In this document: positions 7,027-10,154 of the stretch, one piece after another
Numbering within the stretch: the stretch's first letter is position 1
How the letters are laid out: each line of letters starts with the position of its first letter
DNA from: Nitronereus sp964503895
Lineage (GTDB): Bacteria; Nitrospirota; Nitrospiria; Nitrospirales; UBA8639
DNA: 10,154 nucleotides
Direction of reading: 5' to 3'
NCBI GenBank assembly: GCA_964503895.1
Contig: CAZDCF010000037.1
Span: forward strand, 1 to 10,154
Translations under genes and position numbers: made by a program
The notes under the pieces: model-generated
What the model was told of the DNA's origin: nothing
What the model saw: only the letters and a program-made list of their open reading frames with translations
Database searches by the model: none

Positions 7027-7055
7027 AGTATAACCTTTTTCACCATAAGGTCCAA
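7027..7055 (-). promoter_or_regulatory. Putative promoter with ACCTT-N9-AAGGT dyad, MerR/CueR-operator-like
   Basis: On the minus strand a -35-like TTGGAC (7055-7050) and a -10 box TATACT (7032-7027, five of six matches) are 17 bases apart. A perfect dyad ACCTT (7051-7047) and AAGGT (7037-7033) fills the space between them. The copper regulator CueR of the MerR family binds ACCTT...AAGGT dyads between -35 and -10, but those promoters have 19-base spacers and a longer dyad centre. The resemblance is therefore partial. Transcription would start near 7020, giving a leader of about 100 bases to the YHS-like gene at 6921. Confidence 0.35.
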
Positions 7056-7106
7056 TGGAGCACACATATCATCGGGAGGGAAACCCGTGCCCCTCAATGG
7101 TAAAGG

Positions 7107-8141
7107 CTATTTTATGGTATCCAATATCATTGCGGGAAAAGGTTGCGTTCGAATGGAAGGTTGAATAAATTCAATAATCCGGTTCTCGGCCCAATACCCA
7201 TCTTCGTGTTTCTGTGGTTTTTGGATAAACCCACAGTGGCCACCGTGTGGTGGGGTCATCAATTGAATACAAGGGTTAGAATGAATCGCAGGAATGTTAA
7301 ACGTATCGATGGGAATAAAGAGGTCGTCTTGGGAGGTAATAATTAAGGTTGGAATCCGAATGTGCTCTAAAACATGACGAGATCCTGACCGGTTATAATA
7401 ATCGACTGCATCTCGATAGCCGCCATCAGGGGCTGTGTATGCGTCATCAAATTGGGACATCGTGTGAATGTCTTTATACAAAGAAATATCCCATTTACCG
7501 GGAAAGATTTTGGCTTTACGTTCTAACCGAGCTTTGAGTTTAATCATGAAGTGTTTGTGGTATACCCAGTTTCGGCGTTCTTCGAGTGCCGCTACGCAGG
7601 CCGCTGGGTGTATGTTAGGGCATACCGCGGCAACACCCTGTAAGGCTGGAAACTCATTTCTAGCTTCTCCCGCCATTTTCAAAACCAAGTTCCCACCCAT
7701 GGAATAACCGGTCGCAAAAATTGTCTGAATGCCATCCCTGCTCACTAATTCCTCGGCCACAGCCCGAACGTCTTGGCTCAATCCTCCATTATAGAGGGTT
7801 GGGGTCAGATGTTCGGTGCCGGCACAATTCCGTTGATTAAGACGAATAACATTGAATCCCGCATGCCAGGCCTTGTGAGCTAGGCCCTGCATATAGTGTG
7901 ATTCATGGCATCCCTCGAGGCCATGAATTAAGATTAATCCAGGAGCTTTACTCCGCCTTGTTTGCCAACAACAGACTCCTTTAATTTGCGATTGGGGATC
8001 AACTCGAAACAGCCGTTCTTCTAGGGGGACTTGTACAAGCAAGGGACTTCGGCGACGATAGCGAGGTGCCAATGTTTGGACATGAGGATTGGTGAGCCAC
8101 CACTGTGGTGAAAACCGTACGGATGAAAGGTGTGTATTCAT
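7107..8141 (-). CDS. yheT: Alpha/beta-fold hydrolase, YheT family
   Basis: The 344-residue protein is an alpha/beta hydrolase of the YheT (COG0429) type, a predicted cytosolic or membrane-associated esterase of unknown physiological substrate. The family N-terminal motif NPHVQT is at 18-23. The oxyanion region is HGLEG (73-77). The nucleophile elbow is GYSMGGN with Ser147. The acid is Asp272 or Asp273 in TSQDDLFIP. The base is His302 in HGGHCGF. All catalytic positions are present and the length is normal. The ATG at 8141 begins MNTHLSSVRFSPQWW, consistent with the family, but it has no evident Shine-Dalgarno. The YHS-like gene lies 185 bp downstream on the same strand with its own likely promoter. 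On the other side a 131-bp spacer separates it from the divergent cytochrome gene. Confidence 0.9.
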   Translation of the reverse strand: MNTHLSSVRFSPQWWLTNPHVQTLAPRYRRRSPLLVQVPLEERLFRVDPQSQIKGVCCWQTRRSKAPGLILIHGLEGCHESHYMQGLAHKAWHAGFNVIRLNQRNCAGTEHLTPTLYNGGLSQDVRAVAEELVSRDGIQTIFATGYSMGGNLVLKMAGEARNEFPALQGVAAVCPNIHPAACVAALEERRNWVYHKHFMIKLKARLERKAKIFPGKWDISLYKDIHTMSQFDDAYTAPDGGYRDAVDYYNRSGSRHVLEHIRIPTLIITSQDDLFIPIDTFNIPAIHSNPCIQLMTPPHGGHCGFIQKPQKHEDGYWAENRIIEFIQPSIRTQPFPAMILDTIK

Positions 8142-8241
8142 AAAAATAAGGACTCGTTGTAGTTTTCGTTAGAGTAGCAAATTTTCGGGAGAAATTGCTT
8201 CCTCAGTTGGTACAGATGGTCAGTCTATGTTACAGATACAA

Positions 8242-8255
8242 ATCAAGACCTTGAT
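8242..8255. promoter_or_regulatory. Inverted repeat ATCAAG-AC-CTTGAT before the cytochrome c gene
   Basis: A perfect six-base dyad with a two-base centre lies 18 to 31 bases upstream of the cytochrome ATG, in the leader or near its promoter. Half sites are everted compared with the FNR/CRP pattern (TTGAT-N4-ATCAA). It may be an operator or chance. Confidence 0.25.
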
Positions 8256-8272
8256 CGATTAACGAAGATTAT

Positions 8273-8812
8273 ATGGCGGAAAAAAAGAAACAACTTCAGT
8301 TGGACAAGGAGACTCTCATTCTCATTGGAGTGGTTTGCTTAGCCTTCCTTTGGACAGCCGATCGAATTTTTTCGGCGAAGAATTCCGCACAAGAGAGTGC
8401 TGAAAAACCGAAGATCGAAAAAATCGAACCAACTGAAAATCCAGACAAGAAAAAAGTGGTCAAAAAGGCCACAGTTCCTTTAGCCACAGGGGCAGAGCCG
8501 ATCGACAAAATTTTTGTTCAATCCGGATGCGCGGCTTGCCACGCTATCCCAGGTATTTTTCCAGCCAGAGGACGGGAAGGACCAAAACTGGAATTGGGAA
8601 CTAATGCTCGAAGACGATTAGAAGATCCAAACTATAAAGGACGGGCGAGAACGGAGTGGGAATACGTTCAGGAGTCAATTTTAAATCCCGGCGCTTATAT
8701 TGTCGAGGGGTACCGAGATCACGTGATGCCCCGCTGGTATGGCCAAAAGTTGAGCGCGGGGGCTTTGGATAAGATTATTAAATATCTGTTGAAAATTGAA
8801 GAAGTAAAGTAG
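8273..8812 (+). CDS. Membrane-anchored monohaem c-type cytochrome
   Basis: The 179-residue protein has a short charged N-terminus, one hydrophobic segment (about 14-28) acting as an uncleaved anchor or signal, and a Lys/Glu/Pro-rich linker (about 35-68). The cytochrome c domain has the haem motif CAACH at 86-90. Met152 in DHVMPRWYG is the probable sixth haem ligand, followed by the final helix (LDKIIKYLLKI, 165-175). The domain should face the periplasm and shuttle electrons. Between CAACH and Met152 lies a fairly long insert with the ILNPGAYIVEGY element seen in class I relatives. No respiratory complex genes adjoin it, so its partner is unknown. The start has only a weak GAAG site. It converges with bioF. 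Its subfamily is not one I can name, though small anchored cytochromes of this style are common in nitrite-oxidising Nitrospira. Confidence 0.88.
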   Translation: MAEKKKQLQLDKETLILIGVVCLAFLWTADRIFSAKNSAQESAEKPKIEKIEPTENPDKKKVVKKATVPLATGAEPIDKIFVQSGCAACHAIPGIFPARGREGPKLELGTNARRRLEDPNYKGRARTEWEYVQESILNPGAYIVEGYRDHVMPRWYGQKLSAGALDKIIKYLLKIEEVK

Positions 8813-8905
8813 GTTGAAAGAAGAAAACTAGCCCGAAAGAAAAAAAGAGTTTTTGAGGGTATTGCAGACCTAAACAGTAAAAAATAGCTTCATCAATTTA
8901 AGGAC

Positions 8906-10075
8906 TTAAATCAAGAGCAGTTCTTCTCCACTGCTCTTGATTATCTCTATCACACACTGTAATTGCTCTTTTGAATGTCCTGAGCTGACTGTAATACGAA
9001 GTCGACTGTTTTCTTTTGGAACTGTTGGAGGACGAATGGCTGGAATATAGATGCCAGCTTTGTATAACGCTTGAGACATCTGTAATGCTTTCTCAGGAGA
9101 TTTTACGATAATCGGAAGGATGGGACTCTGAGTATTGGTCAATTGAAAACCAATATTTTTTAATTCTGAATAGAGAAAGTCCCGATTTTTCCAGAGACGA
9201 TGCCGGCAGATTGGTTCGTTTTTGATGATTTCAATTGCTGTTGATGCTGCGGCGGCGATAGCCGGTGGTTGTGCGGTTGTAAAAATAAATGCTTTGGATA
9301 CATTAATGAGGTAGTTTTTTAAAGAAACCGTCCCCGCAACATAACCTCCACTGGTCCCAATTGCTTTGCTCAACGTTCCAATTTGAATTGTATCTTTTGG
9401 GTCCAAGCCAAAGTACTCGATTGTGCCTCTTCCATTCGCTCCCATCACTCCTGTTCCGTGAGCGTCATCTACTACTAACGTGGCATCATAGGTTTGACAG
9501 AGTTTAAGTAGGTCTGGAAGTGGGGCAAGGTCTCCGTCCATACTAAAAACCCCCTCGGTGACCACCAGAGTTGCGGAAACCTTCTCGCGTTTTTTAAGTA
9601 GTTTTTCCAAGTGTTCGGTGTCGTTATGGTGGAAGACTCGAACCTTGGCTCTTGCCAGTCTAGAGGCCTCAATGAGGCTTGCGTGGCAGTAGCGATCGGT
9701 AAGGATAAGCCCATCTTGGTCAATGAGAGAAGGGATAAGTCCTATGTTTGTGGTGTATCCGGTCCCAAAGGTCAGAGCCGCTTCCACTTGTTTGAATTCA
9801 GCCAGATCATTTTCCAGTTGATCATGCGGAGGCATGGTCCCGGAAAGAAGGCGCGCGGCTCCGGCACCGACACCCCATTGTTGAATTGCATCAATAGCTG
9901 CTTGTTTGACAGCGGGATGATTAGCCAACCCAAGATAATTATTGGAAGCCATTGAAAGCAGCTTACGACCTTGAATGGTAATGGTGGTATCTGCAGGTGA
10001 TTCCGCGATCTGCAACTGACGGCGCAGGTGTTGGCTTTCTAAGTTTTTTACCTCTTGTTCAAAGTTGCGCAACAT
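8906..10075 (-). CDS. bioF: 8-amino-7-oxononanoate synthase
   Basis: BioF condenses pimeloyl-ACP (or -CoA) with L-alanine, releasing CO2, to form 8-amino-7-oxononanoate in biotin synthesis. It is a PLP enzyme of the alpha-oxoamine synthase family. The 389 residues show SNNYLGL (44-50), GAGAARLLSGT (70-80), the ring-stacking His131 in CHAS, EGVFSMDGD (174-182), DDAHGTG (203-209), the PLP lysine K237 in TLSKAIG, GGYVAG (243-248) and IRPPTVP (348-354). IRPPTVP and GAGAARLLSGT favour BioF over glycine C-acetyltransferase. The ATG at 10075 gives a normal N-terminus and has an in-frame stop upstream. No Shine-Dalgarno is present. A terminator ends 36 bases upstream. The last dozen codons form a perfect inverted repeat (8909-8942). 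No other bio gene is in view. Confidence 0.95.
   Translation of the reverse strand: MLRNFEQEVKNLESQHLRRQLQIAESPADTTITIQGRKLLSMASNNYLGLANHPAVKQAAIDAIQQWGVGAGAARLLSGTMPPHDQLENDLAEFKQVEAALTFGTGYTTNIGLIPSLIDQDGLILTDRYCHASLIEASRLARAKVRVFHHNDTEHLEKLLKKREKVSATLVVTEGVFSMDGDLAPLPDLLKLCQTYDATLVVDDAHGTGVMGANGRGTIEYFGLDPKDTIQIGTLSKAIGTSGGYVAGTVSLKNYLINVSKAFIFTTAQPPAIAAAASTAIEIIKNEPICRHRLWKNRDFLYSELKNIGFQLTNTQSPILPIIVKSPEKALQMSQALYKAGIYIPAIRPPTVPKENSRLRITVSSGHSKEQLQCVIEIIKSSGEELLLI
8909..8942. repeat. Perfect 12-bp inverted repeat (hairpin) in the 3' end of bioF
   Basis: The arm AATCAAGAGCAG (8909-8920) is exactly complementary to 8931-8942, with a ten-base loop. It covers the last codons of bioF up to the base next to its stop, and lies about 97 bases past the cytochrome stop. 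Neither strand has a T-run after it, so it is not a classical intrinsic terminator. It could slow polymerase from both directions or protect 3' ends. Confidence 0.65.
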
Positions 10076-10111
10076 GGGGACTGGGTTAGGGACTCGGGTA
10101 AATGGTTACTT

Positions 10112-10142
10112 AAAAAATGCTTAAGGGCTTGGCCTCAAGCAT
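10112..10142 (-). terminator. Intrinsic terminator of an upstream minus-strand transcript
   Basis: Read on the minus strand, GCTTGAGG (10140-10133), a six-base loop and CCTTAAGC (10126-10119) form an eight-pair stem with one G-U pair. It is extended by two A-T pairs (10142-10141 with 10118-10117) and followed by six T (10117-10112). All three minus-strand frames close between 10137 and 10110, so the gene it serves ends at or beyond the right edge and cannot be identified. Confidence 0.75.
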
Positions 10143-10154
10143 CCAATGTGGAAG

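Noticed and set aside
6793..7164. Plus-strand open frame spanning the YHS-like gene and the following spacer
   Set aside because: It is composed of the antisense of two real genes and the spacer; the protein is low in hydrophobic structure and has no motif.
8242..8255. FNR/CRP-type binding site before the cytochrome gene
   Set aside because: The half sites are in the opposite order (ATCAA-N4-TTGAT) from TTGAT-N4-ATCAA, so the known consensus does not fit.
9611..9955. Plus-strand open frame of 114 codons inside bioF
   Set aside because: It is antisense to catalytic bioF sequence with no start signals or domain features.
8906..10075. Glycine C-acetyltransferase (Kbl) instead of BioF
   Set aside because: The GAGAARLLSGT and IRPPTVP motifs fit BioF; Kbl has different residues at these places and usually neighbours tdh, which is absent.

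Overview
The window reads as an ordinary, densely coded bacterial chromosome segment with moderate base composition, slightly AT-rich by eye. It probably comes from a Gram-negative bacterium: there is a lipobox protein, a membrane-anchored c-type cytochrome and a DUF3422 membrane protein. The mixture of a small anchored cytochrome c, a PP0621/YHS-like protein, ArsS and a family-5 uracil-DNA glycosylase makes Nitrospirota (Nitrospira-like) my best guess. That is an impression from protein style, not proof. I see no insertion sequence, phage gene, CRISPR array, tRNA or rRNA.

Layout, left to right. Positions 1-694 hold the first 231 codons of purC (SAICAR synthase, purine synthesis) on the minus strand, running off the left edge. 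Divergent from it, 936-2306 (+) encodes a DUF3422 membrane protein. Next come two minus-strand genes that may be co-transcribed: a MOFRL-type glycerate 2-kinase (2943-4298) and, downstream of it, a small MazG-like nucleotide pyrophosphohydrolase (2484-2867). A family-5 uracil-DNA glycosylase (4375-5067, +) diverges from the kinase. After a 165-bp spacer with a heptanucleotide repeat and a near-consensus promoter there is a likely two-gene plus-strand unit: a small BamE/OmlA-like lipoprotein (5233-5565) and the radical SAM enzyme ArsS of arsenosugar synthesis (5603-6616). Two minus-strand genes face it: a single-pass YHS/PP0621-like protein (6670-6921) and a YheT-family alpha/beta hydrolase (7107-8141). 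A membrane-anchored monohaem cytochrome c (8273-8812, +) and bioF (8906-10075, minus, biotin synthesis) converge. At the right edge an intrinsic terminator marks the end of an upstream minus-strand transcript.

Most genes are unrelated housekeeping functions: purine and biotin synthesis, glycerate entry into glycolysis, nucleotide-pool cleaning and base-excision repair. The accessory-looking parts are arsS with its lipoprotein neighbour, the YHS-like gene with a dyad-bearing promoter, and the orphan cytochrome c.

I found no convincing new multi-gene system. The points most worth a second look are the lipoprotein-arsS pair without arsM, the MerR-like dyad in front of the YHS-like gene, the perfect 12-bp inverted repeat inside the last codons of bioF, the heptanucleotide repeat at 5080-5114, and the one-heptad duplication in the DUF3422 coiled coil.
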